Assembly (NCBI GenBank): GCA_018066285.1
Contig: JAGHRS010000002.1
Location: forward strand, 124,001-188,000
Length of the DNA stretch: 64,000 bases
Reading direction: 5' to 3'
Origin: Candidatus Treponema caballi
GTDB lineage: Bacteria > Spirochaetota > Spirochaetia > Treponematales > Treponemataceae
The position numbers were made by a program, and so were the translations under genes. This document shows positions 41,990-50,345 of this stretch, in pieces (the first letter of the stretch is position 1; each line of letters starts with the position of its first letter). Under the pieces are notes generated by a model, which saw only the letters and a program-made list of their open reading frames with translations, did no database searches and had not been told where the DNA came from.

Positions 41990-43960
41990 ATGGCAGAAAA
42001 TAAAGAAAATAAGTTCCCTCAGGGAAACGGACCAAAAGGAAAGGGTGGACCAGGAGGAAGAGGCCGTGGCCGTCCGATGGAAAAACCGAAGAACGCCGGA
42101 AAGACGCTCAAACGCCTGATTAAGTACATGGCTGAGTACAAATTCCAGTTTGCGATTGTCGTACTCTGCATCATCATAAACTCAGCGGCAACGGCTGTCG
42201 GTATGTATATGCTGAAGCCGGTGCTCAACGACTACATCATTCCGCTCATCGGCCAGCAGAATCCTGACCTGACTGAGTTCCTGAGACTGCTCATTCTGGG
42301 TGTTTTTGTATTTACCGCAGCTTCTCTTGCTTCCTGGCTCAACAGCCGCATCATGCTCGTAATCTGTTCAAGCACGCTGTTCCGCATCAGGACTGAGCTG
42401 TTCGACCACCTGGAAAAGCTTCCTATTAAATACTTCGACAAATACACGCACGGTGAGCTCATGAGCCGCTTCACCAACGACTGTGATACGCTTCGTGATA
42501 TGCTGAGCCAGGTTGTTCCGCGCTTCCTTTCAACGGTGCTTTCAGTTACGACCACGTTCATCATGATGCTCATCCTGAGCCCGATCCTGACGCTGCTCGT
42601 CATTGTCTGCATCATCGTCATGGTTGCGGCTACCGGCATTGTCGGCAAGTACTCTGGCGCGGCCTTCCGCGAACAGCAGAAGAACATGGGCCGTGTAAAC
42701 GGCTATATCGAAGAGTTCATTGAAGGTCAGAAAGTTGTCAAGGTATTCAACCGCGAAGAAGCTTCAAAAGAGGAGTTTGCCGCACTCAACGACGCGCTGT
42801 GTGCATCCGGAACGCGTGCAAACAAACTCGTAAACATTCTCGGCCCGCTTATGAACAACATGGGCCACATCAACTACGCGCTCACCGCCATTGCAGGCTG
42901 TCTGCTGATTATCGCGGGTAGGCTTGATATCGGTACTATCGCATCATTCCTTCAGTACTCACAGGGCTTTACCCGCCCGGTAACTGAGGTTGCACAGCTC
43001 TTTAACAGCGTACTGAACGCACTCGCCGGTTCTGAGCGCATCTTCAACGTTATTGATGAGACACCTGAAAGCGACGAAGGCTACGTAACGCTCGTAAATG
43101 CAAACATCCTCCCGGATGGCACCATCACCGAGGCGTTCCTGCCGACAGGCAAGTGGGCATGGAAGCATCCGCACGGAGACGGCACGCTGACCTACCAGCC
43201 GCTTAAGGGCGAGGTTCAGTTCGACGAGGTTACGTTCGGCTATGTGCCTGAAAAGACTGTCCTGCACGACATCGTCATGACAGCCAAGCCCGGCGAGAAG
43301 ATAGCGCTCGTCGGCTCAACAGGCTCTGGAAAGACTACAATCACCAATCTGATAAACCGCTTCTATGATGTGCCGGCAGGCGCTGACGGAAGTGGAGCAA
43401 GCAAGATCCGCTACGACGGCATCAACATCGGCAAGATCAAGAAGGCTGACCTGCGCCGCTCACTCGGCATGGTTCTGCAGGATACGCACCTGTTCACCGG
43501 CACGATTGCCGACAACATCCGCTTCGGAAAGCTCGACGCGGGCCAGACGGAGATTGAGAACGCTGCAAAGCTTGCAAACGCTGACTACTTCATCCGCCAC
43601 CTGCCGCAGGGCTATGACACGGTCATCACCGGCGACGGCGGAAACTTAAGTCAGGGCCAGAGACAGCTGCTCGCCATTGCGCGCGCCGCAGTTGCTGACC
43701 CGCCGGTCCTCATCCTTGATGAGGCAACGAGCTCCATCGATACGCGCACTGAGGCGCTCATCGAGAAGGGAATGGACAGCCTGATGCAGGGCCGCACCGT
43801 TTTCGTCATCGCGCACCGCCTGTCCACTGTCAGAAACGCGGACCAGATTCTCGTTCTTGAAGAAGGACGCGTCATCGAGCGCGGAAACCACGACGAGCTC
43901 ATCGCGCAGAAAGGAAAGTACTACCAGCTGTACACCGGAAGCTTCGCCGAAAACAGCTGA
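41990..43960 (+). CDS. ABC exporter half-transporter, catalytic partner
   Basis: A 656-residue partner of the preceding gene. The first 40 residues are Gly/Pro/Lys-rich and cytosolic (GPKGKGGPGGRGRGRP). Six membrane helices follow. The nucleotide-binding domain has canonical GSTGSGKTT, signature LSQGQRQLLAIARA (Gln in place of the first Gly) and Walker B VLILDEATSSID with the catalytic Glu. A ~40-residue insert before the domain (LPDGTITEAFLPTGKWAWKHPHGD) is commonly seen in this subfamily. GGAGG precedes the ATG. The hairpin element E begins 15 bp after its stop codon. Confidence 0.93.
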   Translation: MAENKENKFPQGNGPKGKGGPGGRGRGRPMEKPKNAGKTLKRLIKYMAEYKFQFAIVVLCIIINSAATAVGMYMLKPVLNDYIIPLIGQQNPDLTEFLRLLILGVFVFTAASLASWLNSRIMLVICSSTLFRIRTELFDHLEKLPIKYFDKYTHGELMSRFTNDCDTLRDMLSQVVPRFLSTVLSVTTTFIMMLILSPILTLLVIVCIIVMVAATGIVGKYSGAAFREQQKNMGRVNGYIEEFIEGQKVVKVFNREEASKEEFAALNDALCASGTRANKLVNILGPLMNNMGHINYALTAIAGCLLIIAGRLDIGTIASFLQYSQGFTRPVTEVAQLFNSVLNALAGSERIFNVIDETPESDEGYVTLVNANILPDGTITEAFLPTGKWAWKHPHGDGTLTYQPLKGEVQFDEVTFGYVPEKTVLHDIVMTAKPGEKIALVGSTGSGKTTITNLINRFYDVPAGADGSGASKIRYDGINIGKIKKADLRRSLGMVLQDTHLFTGTIADNIRFGKLDAGQTEIENAAKLANADYFIRHLPQGYDTVITGDGGNLSQGQRQLLAIARAAVADPPVLILDEATSSIDTRTEALIEKGMDSLMQGRTVFVIAHRLSTVRNADQILVLEEGRVIERGNHDELIAQKGKYYQLYTGSFAENS

Positions 43961-43974
43961 TTAAGACATATGCG

Positions 43975-44138
43975 TGCGGGAGGGACGGGCCTCCTGTGCG
44001 TGCCTGCCGCGGCCTCTCGGCGTGACTGTCCCGGCGCAGTCGGCGGCAGGGTGGCGGGCAAAGCCCTGCCGATACTGCACCGTGCCAGTCCCGCCTACGG
44101 CCGCGTCAGTCACTCCCATGCGGCCCGTCCCTCCCGCA
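43975..44138 (-). repeat. Structured intergenic hairpin element, copy E (inverted, divergent core)
   Basis: Outer arms TGCGGGAGGGACGGGCC (43975-43991) and its exact 17-nt reverse complement (44122-44138). Read on the minus strand, it matches copy B on both flanks of the core: AGTGACTGACGCGGCCGTAG / GCGGGAC on one side, and CACGCCGAGAGG...GGCAGGCACGCAC on the other. The central core with GAGTGAGATACC is replaced by another hairpin (CGGCAGGG...CCCTGCCG). It lies just after the ABC gene. A plus-strand reading frame across it is dismissed. Confidence 0.75.
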
Positions 44139-44273
44139 TAGATTTTTCTTTAATGGCAGCTGTTTTCGCTTCGCCGCCAAACGCAGCACTCGCGGGCGAT
44201 GCGTGTACTGTTGATTGCTTTTCGGGGGCAATGCGCATTCTCTTTCTGTACCTTCTTGTGCTACACTGATTTC

Positions 44274-44981
44274 ATGGATTTCAGTTACATCTTCCGTTCG
44301 GCAGTTCCGCTTTATGAACGCTTTGCAGGGTTCGGCTTTGAGAAGTGCGGGGGCTCGTATGTCCTGAAGCGTGATCTTACGGGTACTGACTTCTATGCGT
44401 TGCTTACCGTGACTGGCGAATCCCGGCAAGACGGCTCGCTTTCAGCAGACACACTCACTGCAGAAGTGTTTGAGCGCGAGACGGATGAGCGGTATGTACT
44501 TTTTGATGTGAAGCAGTCTGTCGGCTCGTTTGTGGCTGAACTCCGTGAGCAGGTGCGTTCTCTCGTTGATGAGTTCCGCGCGACCTGCTTTGAATCGTGC
44601 AATATCCGCGAGAAGTTTGAGGCGTACCTGCCAAAGGCGTTTGAATGCGCGGTCGACTATCCGTGGCCTGATTACGAGGGCGACGTTTCGACGGCGGTCT
44701 GGCGCTGCCCCAACAACAAGATGTTCGCGCTTGTCATGGACATTACATACCGCAGATTTGGCTTTGAAAGCGACGAACCCGTGTCTGCCGTGAACCTGAA
44801 AGTAGACCCTGAAAAGCGTGATCAGCTGATTGACGGAAAGTCATTTTTTCCCGCTTATCATATGAACAAGAAGCACTGGGTGAGTGTTCTGCTGACAAGC
44901 GTCACTGACTGGGATATGCTTGCTGAAATGACGAAACGCAGCTATGAACTTGTCGCCGGAAAGACGCGTACTTCAATTTAG
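44274..44981 (+). CDS. MmcQ/YjbR-family protein
   Basis: A 235-residue protein. The C-terminal half has the YjbR fold: CPNNKMFALVMDITYRRFG, AVNLKVDPEKRDQLIDG and PAYHMNKKHWVSVLLTSV. The N-terminal half (DFSYIFRSAVPLYERFAGFGFEKC) is an extra domain found in some members. YjbR proteins adopt a double-wing DNA-binding-like fold but their function is unclear. TACACT ends 6 nt before the ATG, so the mRNA is probably leaderless, though I see no good -35. A start 25 codons upstream is open but not supported. Confidence 0.82.
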   Translation: MDFSYIFRSAVPLYERFAGFGFEKCGGSYVLKRDLTGTDFYALLTVTGESRQDGSLSADTLTAEVFERETDERYVLFDVKQSVGSFVAELREQVRSLVDEFRATCFESCNIREKFEAYLPKAFECAVDYPWPDYEGDVSTAVWRCPNNKMFALVMDITYRRFGFESDEPVSAVNLKVDPEKRDQLIDGKSFFPAYHMNKKHWVSVLLTSVTDWDMLAEMTKRSYELVAGKTRTSI

Positions 44982-44987
44982 AGGGAA

Positions 44988-45857
44988 TTAAAACTCAAAT
45001 TCCTGTTGCCCGTCTCCACCGCCTTCCGGAAATTCGCGCATATATTCAAAACACTCTCCGTCCACCTTCATATTGTTTTCCTTGCAAAACTGACGGAATA
45101 TTTTCATCAATTTTGAGTTATTCGGGCTGAGTACATTGTAGGCATTTCCATAAAACTGTTGATAACGCTGCTTCATTCCGGGGAAAGATTTATCCAGACA
45201 TTCATAAAAATATTCACGGTCGCCTTCACGGAGCGTTACTCCAAAATCAAACTTGATGATTCCTTTTACTCCGGCTTTTTTGCAGTAATCCAAAATGCCA
45301 AAGAGGTTTTCTTCGGTGTCATTTATAAACGGCAGAACTGGAGTAAACCAGACGATTGTAGGAACTCCTGCTTCCTTAAACTTCATGAGCGTTTCAAAAC
45401 GTTCGCGTGTAGTGCTGACGGCTGGTTCTACAAGGCGACATACGTTTTCGTCAAAAGTGGTAAGCGTCATCTGAACTACAGCTTTTGACTTTTTGTTTAT
45501 GGCACAGATTACATCAAAATCGCGGAGAATTCTTGCAGATTTAGTTTGAATTGCAAGACCAAAACCGTTGCGTTCAATAATTTCAAGGCAACGTCGGGTA
45601 AGCAAAAGTTTTTCTTCTGCATGTAAATACGGATCACTCATGGAGCCAGTTCCAATCATGCAGCGTTTGCGTTTTTTGGCAAGGGCAGCGGCAAGAAGTT
45701 CAGGGGCATTCTGTTTTACTTCAATGTCTTCAAACGGAATTGGCGTATGATAGCAAAGTGAACGTGCATCGCAGTAAATACAGCCGTGAGTACATCCACG
45801 GAAAAGGTTCATTCCGTTTTGAGCAGATAAAATTGATTTAGCGTTTACAAAATGCAT
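44988..45857 (-). CDS. SPL-family radical SAM protein
   Basis: A 289-residue protein with the [4Fe-4S] motif FRGCTHGCIYCDA (C-x3-C-x2-C) and the flanking ILSAQNGMNLF and GTGSMSDPYLHAEE typical of the spore-photoproduct-lyase-like (Rv2578c) group. These generate a 5'-deoxyadenosyl radical; true DNA photoproduct repair is proven only for a few. Its base composition is clearly more AT-rich than the genes to the left, marking the start of an accessory island. It starts 8 bp after the GyrI-like gene ends. Confidence 0.87.
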   Translation of the reverse strand: MHFVNAKSILSAQNGMNLFRGCTHGCIYCDARSLCYHTPIPFEDIEVKQNAPELLAAALAKKRKRCMIGTGSMSDPYLHAEEKLLLTRRCLEIIERNGFGLAIQTKSARILRDFDVICAINKKSKAVVQMTLTTFDENVCRLVEPAVSTTRERFETLMKFKEAGVPTIVWFTPVLPFINDTEENLFGILDYCKKAGVKGIIKFDFGVTLREGDREYFYECLDKSFPGMKQRYQQFYGNAYNVLSPNNSKLMKIFRQFCKENNMKVDGECFEYMREFPEGGGDGQQEFEF

Positions 45858-45864
45858 AAGTTTA

Positions 45865-46533
45865 CTATTTATTTTTAATCGGATGCCTGATTACCGTCTT
45901 CAACTTTTCTACCGCGCATTTTCTTGGATCAGAAAGATAAACCTCGTGATGCAAACGGTTTTTCAAAATTCCACCAAAAGTATCTATCTTGTCCGTATCA
46001 GAAAAATCATTTTCACAGCCGTTTTCTGCAATAAAACTATTCATCAATTCAATGGAAGCAGGCTCATCGTCATACGAACCGTTGTGCATTATCTGAACAC
46101 ACAATCCTTCCTCAATAGTCAAAAACTCTGCGCGCGAACAGTCAATCTTTTTCTTCTCTTCCGCAGTTTTTACCGCCCAATCAAACTCAGCTTTAGTCAC
46201 AAAATCCGGCAGACGAATCGCGCTTATCCAGCAGAAACTTTCCTTGTGTGAATAATCAACGCCATCAATTCCTTTTTGCCACCAAAAGCCTTCCAGCGGT
46301 GGAACAACGTAATCAAAATAACCGTCAATTCTGTGTTCGCCCATTTTGCTCATTTTAATAGTATACGCAATGGCATACAGAACACCAATCGCAGTTTTAT
46401 ACTCGCCGCCTTCTTCGTTAGGATTCCCTTTTCCTCGAATTGCGATGTAATTCATTTTTGGAACATTCACAATTGCCGGCTTATTTTTTGGTATGTAAAA
46501 ATCTTTGTATTCTTTCTTAAAATCAAATGCCAT
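45865..46533 (-). CDS. GyrI-like small-molecule-binding domain protein
   Basis: A 222-residue protein of the GyrI-like / SRPBCC-related group: VNVPKMNYIAIRGKGNPNEEGGEYKTAIGVLYAIAYTIKM, YFDYVVPPLEGFWWQ and EGLCVQIMHNGSYDDEPASI. Relatives bind hydrophobic small molecules and often accompany transcription factors or hydrolases. The start at 46533 is preferred; the ATG seven codons upstream overlaps the AGGAAG that would act as its ribosome-binding site. It is the first gene of a two-gene unit with the radical SAM gene, in AT-rich DNA. Confidence 0.83.
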   Translation of the reverse strand: MAFDFKKEYKDFYIPKNKPAIVNVPKMNYIAIRGKGNPNEEGGEYKTAIGVLYAIAYTIKMSKMGEHRIDGYFDYVVPPLEGFWWQKGIDGVDYSHKESFCWISAIRLPDFVTKAEFDWAVKTAEEKKKIDCSRAEFLTIEEGLCVQIMHNGSYDDEPASIELMNSFIAENGCENDFSDTDKIDTFGGILKNRLHHEVYLSDPRKCAVEKLKTVIRHPIKNK

Positions 46534-46557
46534 TTTATCACACTTCCTGTTCATAAT

Positions 46558-46881
46558 TTATTTCACCGGTAAATTTTTCCAAAGACGCGCGGCCGTTTTT
46601 AGTTTGTCTTTGCAATTTGCATTTTTCTTTTTATGTGCCGTAATAATTGTATAACTGTAAGCATTCACTGTGATAATGCCACTTCCAATATCCACATACC
46701 AGTTTTTGCCTTTGCGGGAAATATTTTTATCACAATCCGCACCGGCAATTTTTATCTGATTTTTGCACCATTCAACTACATCATCACAGGCGAGAGCAAG
46801 ATTTTTTTGGATTCGATTAATCCCCATTTCCGTGGTGTGAAGTCTGCCTAAATTTTTTATCAATTCGTTTTCTATCATCAT
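46558..46881 (-). CDS. DUF3781 domain-containing protein
   Basis: A 107-residue protein. Features are LHTTEMGINRIQKNLALACDDVVEWCKNQI, then ISRKGKNWYVDIGSGIITVNAYSYTIITAHK, matching DUF3781. Its function is not known. The start at 46881 (MMIENELIK) is chosen because earlier codons are unlike the family; no clear ribosome-binding site. It lies 24 bp upstream of the GyrI-like gene in the same direction and shares its AT-rich composition. The two families often co-occur in Firmicutes, which suggests transfer as a block. Confidence 0.75.
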   Translation of the reverse strand: MMIENELIKNLGRLHTTEMGINRIQKNLALACDDVVEWCKNQIKIAGADCDKNISRKGKNWYVDIGSGIITVNAYSYTIITAHKKKNANCKDKLKTAARLWKNLPVK

Positions 46882-47010
46882 TTCTGATTTGATTATAATA
46901 TACTTAATATGACAACTGTATGACATATTAAAAAACGATTCTAAACAAAAAAGATATTTATTGTGTGTACAATTTCCGTACGTTGTATTATACTTTATCG
47001 GAGGTAAAAT

Positions 47011-47268
47011 ATGGCTATTCCGGCTTTGAAAAATGAAAGAATAGATTTACGCATAAATGATGAAGAAAAAAAACTTCTGGAACGTGCCGCAGAATTAAAA
47101 CATCTTTCGCTTTCTTCCTACATTATTACAACATCGCTTAAACAGGCAAAAATTGATTTAGATGAAGAAGAAGTTTTATTGCTTGCCGACCAGGACAGAA
47201 ATCGCATTCTTGCTGCATTGGAAAATCCTCCTGAACCAAATGAAGCACTCAAGAGGTTGTTTCGTTGA
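47011..47268 (+). CDS. DUF1778 antitoxin (TacA type)
   Basis: An 85-residue ribbon-helix-helix antitoxin: NERIDLRINDEEKKLLERAAELKHLSLSSYIITTSLKQA. The acidic C-terminal tail would neutralise the acetyltransferase toxin. CGGAGG lies 6 nt before the ATG. Upstream, GTAC and GTAC flank AATTTCC near 46967-46982, next to a TATTAT box, and may be the autoregulatory operator. Its stop overlaps the toxin's TTG start. It lies inside the AT-rich accessory island. Confidence 0.87.
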   Translation: MAIPALKNERIDLRINDEEKKLLERAAELKHLSLSSYIITTSLKQAKIDLDEEEVLLLADQDRNRILAALENPPEPNEALKRLFR

Positions 47269-47774
47269 TTCATGTTTTATACCTTATCTCTATAAGTGAA
47301 CTTCCTCAAAAAAATCTTCTAAAAACTTTTGATTGCGGTATTGAAGAAGTAAACATTTATCTTTCTCGTTATGCAGAAAAAAACGATAAACTTGGAATTG
47401 GAAAGACATTTATTGCACTCACTCAAACAAAAGAAATAGCAGGATATTTTACCATTGCTACTGCTCAAGTTAAATTCGAAGATTTACCGGAAAATGCAAA
47501 AAATCATCTTCCTAAATATCCAATACCAGCATTACGCGTTGCAAGACTAGCTGTAAATAAATCATTTCAAAAAAAAGGGATTGGAAAATACCTTCTGACA
47601 CAGGCGTTTATAAAAACAGTCCACGTTGCAGATATTACAGGTCTTTATTTTATTATTGTTGATGCAAAAGAATCGTCTGCTTCATTTTATGAACAGTTTG
47701 GATTTCAATCCTTTACGGATAAAGCCTTAACATATTTTTTACCTGTCGAAACAATTCGTAAAGCGATGCGTTGA
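47265..47774 (+). CDS. GNAT-family acetyltransferase toxin (TacT type)
   Basis: A 169-residue GNAT enzyme. It has the TacT hallmarks FDCGIEEVNIYLSRYAEKNDKLGIGKTFIAL, the acetyl-CoA loop ARLAVNKSFQKKGIGKYLL and ASFYEQFGFQ. TacT toxins acetylate the amino group of aminoacyl-tRNA and halt translation. The start is TTG at 47265 overlapping the antitoxin stop (TTGA); no in-frame ATG exists near. The catalytic tyrosine region is intact, so the toxin should be active. Confidence 0.85.
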   Translation: MIHVLYLISISELPQKNLLKTFDCGIEEVNIYLSRYAEKNDKLGIGKTFIALTQTKEIAGYFTIATAQVKFEDLPENAKNHLPKYPIPALRVARLAVNKSFQKKGIGKYLLTQAFIKTVHVADITGLYFIIVDAKESSASFYEQFGFQSFTDKALTYFLPVETIRKAMR

Positions 47775-47849
47775 AGACAGAATTAACCTAATATCTGATT
47801 TTTTCCCGATAATATCAGTATACTTCCCTCCAGTCACCATATTTCTCCT

Positions 47850-48272
47850 TTATTCTTCGTAGTCAGGATTTGGACAGGTGAAGATCCACTGATATCCATA
47901 GGCATCCTTTACGACAGCACCCATACCACTGTCATCGGGCTTGGGGTGAGGTGAAAGTGGAGCAATGACAGTTCCGCCTTCCGATAGGGTCTCAACGGCC
48001 CTCAATGCATCCTCTTTATGATCCATATGAATCATCAGCCTTACGGTACTGCTATTGACAACCTTGAACGGCGGATCGCTTGCGCTCATCTGTGTGTTGC
48101 CGAGATCGAACTCCACATGCATGACCTTTCCCCATCGGAAAGGGTCGTCACAGTTTTCCTTTCCCCAATACGAAATATACTTCACCTGTCCACCGAACAC
48201 ACGGATATATCTGTCAACTGCTTCTTTACAGTTGCCGTTGAAGGCGAGATATGGGATAACAGAAACATTCAT
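47850..48272 (-). CDS. VOC-family protein (PhnB-like)
   Basis: A 140-residue vicinal-oxygen-chelate protein of the PhnB/YjdN group: VIPYLAFNGNCKEAVDRYIRVFGGQ, MHVEFDLGNTQMSASD and DAYGYQWIFTCP. It has no obvious catalytic metal set. The ATG at 48272 is preferred over a TTG three codons earlier. It is the last gene of the sdpR-sdpI-VOC-VOC operon. PhnB-like proteins are poorly characterised; a role in binding or resisting a small molecule is only a guess. Confidence 0.8.
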   Translation of the reverse strand: MNVSVIPYLAFNGNCKEAVDRYIRVFGGQVKYISYWGKENCDDPFRWGKVMHVEFDLGNTQMSASDPPFKVVNSSTVRLMIHMDHKEDALRAVETLSEGGTVIAPLSPHPKPDDSGMGAVVKDAYGYQWIFTCPNPDYEE

Positions 48273-48277
48273 AAGCC

Positions 48278-48763
48278 TCAATTCCCCTTCTTCGTCAAGT
48301 AATGCTCATACCATTTTTCTACAAGCTCTGTCGGGTGCTGAATCAACTCTGCAGTCTCCTGTACGGAATAACCTTTCGAAAATTCCCGAAAAGCAACACT
48401 CTCCATACTTTCTCCAACCTCGATAATGTGCCCATCCGGGTCATAAATGCGAACGACCCGCTGCTTCCATTCATATTTTTTTACGTCATGAAGGCGTTTC
48501 ACTTCCGGATGCGCAGCCAAAAGCTCAAGAAAAGCATCCAGTCCTTCTGTTTCAAAATACAGTTCCATATTATGTGTGCCAAATTGCATTTTATCTTCGG
48601 AGAAACCGCATAGTTTATCAAAATGCAATTGAAGAGCAAGACCGCAGGTTAATGTCTTGTTCCATCCCAGATCACACACAACGTCCTGATCAAAGAAGGT
48701 TTTATAAAACGCAAGAGAACGATTCATGTCCCGAACAGCAAGCAATGTTGTTGAAAATCTCAT
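48278..48763 (-). CDS. VOC-family (glyoxalase/bleomycin-resistance-like) protein
   Basis: A 161-residue VOC protein: FSTTLLAVRDMNRSLAFYKTFFDQDVVCDLG, MELYFETEGLDAFLELL, and the terminal VRIYDPDGHIIEVGESM strand with its glutamate. A C-terminal 40-residue helical tail (ETAELIQHPTELVEKWYEHYLTK) extends the fold. The start overlaps the sdpI stop by four bases (ATGA), so it is translationally coupled. VOC proteins bind or modify small molecules and include antibiotic-binding members. Its coupling to an SdpI homologue is unusual. Confidence 0.82.
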   Translation of the reverse strand: MRFSTTLLAVRDMNRSLAFYKTFFDQDVVCDLGWNKTLTCGLALQLHFDKLCGFSEDKMQFGTHNMELYFETEGLDAFLELLAAHPEVKRLHDVKKYEWKQRVVRIYDPDGHIIEVGESMESVAFREFSKGYSVQETAELIQHPTELVEKWYEHYLTKKGN

Positions 48764-49413
48764 TTTGTACCTCCTTCATTCTTCTTGTAATAAAAACAGG
48801 AGTAAACCGTCGGAATCAGAACCATACACGCAACAAGGACAGGGAATGTAATACGACGATATGGCAATAGGCTGGCGATGATCATACCAAAGCCGCAAAT
48901 CACCCATACATAGCTTGCCATACGGTGGGTCTTGTTCCAGTTGTCCTCACTGTGGAGGGTCCATGGAAGCTTGATGCCCAGAGTGTAGCTTTGCTGTGTC
49001 TTTGGAAGATAATTACCGACCACGATAAAAATCAAACCGCATAACATGGGAGCAATCATCTGTACCGGAACAGCAATGCCAAGCGCATGGGAAAGTGTTG
49101 TTCCCGAGCATACGATGGAGACTATCGGGATGATCCACTGTACACACAGTTTCATCTTTTCCCCCATATTTGCGTATTTCGGATCCATCCGCATAATGGG
49201 CTGCATGAGCAGATTGACTGCAAGTAAGATTCCCGGAAAAACGATACTGCCGACAAACTTGGAACTGGTTCCATTCACGGCGCCCGTCGAGTCCCAATGC
49301 GTTGCTATGGTGTCCGGCAGTTTAGCATACAGAATGATACCGGCAAGCACCGGGATCAGACACACCATACTGCTAAGAATGAGCGCTTTTTTATCAATCT
49401 TCTTCTCGTTCAT
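48760..49413 (-). CDS. sdpI: SdpI-family membrane immunity-type protein
   Basis: A 217-residue membrane protein with about six helices. The N-terminal DUF1648 motif is AKLPDTIATHWDSTGAVNGTSSKFVG, and the SdpI motif QSYTLGIKLPWTLHSEDNWNKTHRMASYVW follows. In Bacillus, SdpI gives immunity to the SdpC toxin and also captures the repressor SdpR at the membrane. Here it overlaps an sdpR-like gene by 20 bp. No SdpC-like toxin was found in the window, so immunity to foreign toxin or a sensor role is inferred. Confidence 0.88.
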   Translation of the reverse strand: MNEKKIDKKALILSSMVCLIPVLAGIILYAKLPDTIATHWDSTGAVNGTSSKFVGSIVFPGILLAVNLLMQPIMRMDPKYANMGEKMKLCVQWIIPIVSIVCSGTTLSHALGIAVPVQMIAPMLCGLIFIVVGNYLPKTQQSYTLGIKLPWTLHSEDNWNKTHRMASYVWVICGFGMIIASLLPYRRITFPVLVACMVLIPTVYSCFYYKKNEGGTK

Positions 49414-49681
49414 GATTCTGACCTCCTTTCAGATCTGTGATCCATAATAAAACTTCCTCCAGAACGGAAGCATTCAATGAGTAATAAATGTAGTTTTTCT
49501 GCTTATCCTCTAAGATCAATTTCGCTTTCTTCAAAATTGACAGATGATGCGAGATCGTAGCACCTGTCATATCAAATTGCGAAGCAATATCTCCCGCGGC
49601 CATTGTCCGGTTCTTCAGCATATTCAGGATGGCTCGTCGGGTAGGATCTGACAGAGCTTTCATCGTTTCGTTAAAACTCAT
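49394..49681 (-). CDS. sdpR: ArsR-type autorepressor (SdpR-like)
   Basis: A 95-residue winged-helix repressor: LSDPTRRAILNMLKNRTMAAGDIASQFDMTGATISHHLSILKKAKLILEDKQKNYIYYSLN, without the metal-binding cysteines of metal sensors. It matches SdpR in size and sequence type. It heads the four-gene operon and faces two palindromes upstream that share CTATTTAGA...TCTAAATAG, the probable autoregulatory sites. Release from DNA through sequestration by SdpI is known in Bacillus and is inferred here. Confidence 0.88.
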   Translation of the reverse strand: MSFNETMKALSDPTRRAILNMLKNRTMAAGDIASQFDMTGATISHHLSILKKAKLILEDKQKNYIYYSLNASVLEEVLLWITDLKGGQNHEREED

Positions 49682-49719
49682 GAAAACAATTTCTTTCGCA
49701 AATAATGCACAAATCGCTA

Positions 49720-49805
49720 CTATTTAGACTATCGTCTAAATAGAGAATACACCAATCATGATAAAAAGTCTATAACTATTTAGAATATTTTCTAAATAGT
49801 TATAG
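49720..49805. promoter_or_regulatory. Two SdpR-type operators
   Basis: CTATTTAGAC-TATC-GTCTAAATAG (49720-49743) and CTATAACTATTTAGAA-TATT with its exact complement (49770-49805, 16-bp arms) are perfect palindromes with a common CTATTTAGA-N6-TCTAAATAG core. They lie 39 and 89 bp upstream of the sdpR ATG. This is strong sequence support for dimer binding sites. Confidence 0.8.
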
Positions 49806-49877
49806 TTTGCAAAGCAGTGCAGCCGACGCGCAGAAAGAAAGCAGGCGAAGAACGTTTCTGCCTGCCTCTCACCTTGT

Positions 49878-50345
49878 TTACTTGACCCGCCTTATAAGCA
49901 TAGCCGGTTCTGATGTTAAGGCCGGAAGAGTTTCAGTATCAAAAATTCCTGGGGCTTCACGCATAAGCGAACTTAATCCCAAAGTATCAGTCCATTCAGA
50001 AAAATAAACATCATCCTTCTGTCCACATTGACGGCAACTTGAGTCTCGGATCGAAGGAGATGTCCTCCACATGTATGAACCAACCGTAATAGTTCTGATC
50101 CCCGACAGGTACTTCGCATTGCACCCAGACCGTGTCCTCTGTCAGATACTGTCCCCAGCCTGTTGAATTGCCATCCTGATCAAAACTTGTCAATATCCGT
50201 ATCTCAGTTCCTTCCGGAACGAGGGGAAGATCCTCGTCCGGGACGATCTGCCGGTCTTAATTGAAATGATTGATCCCGCAAACTTTGTTTGTCCGGGCTT
50301 TCGTCGAAACACTGCCCTTCCCGCTCACCTTCACATACGCCTGCT
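49878..50345 (-). pseudogene. Decayed SH3-domain protein
   Basis: Reading on the minus strand, coding similarity begins with AYVKVSGKGSVSTKARTNKV, a bacterial SH3 repeat opening. It passes an in-frame TAA near 50260 and continues in frame as DRQIVPDEDLPLVPEGTEIRIL and TVWVQCEVPVGDQNYYGWFIHVEDI to a stop. It resumes in another frame as DDVYFSEWTDTLGLSSLMREAPGIFD and ends IRRVK at 49878. One nonsense codon and one frameshift make it non-functional; the N-terminus is missing. The remainder of 49806-50681 shows no gene, only a small hairpin (CCTTCCG-TTTT-CGGAAGG, 50591-50608). Confidence 0.6.

Noticed and set aside
43970-44269. A 99-codon plus-strand frame after the ABC operon
   Set aside because: It coincides with element E and its 17-bp outer stems; composition is repeat-like and no ribosome-binding site precedes it.
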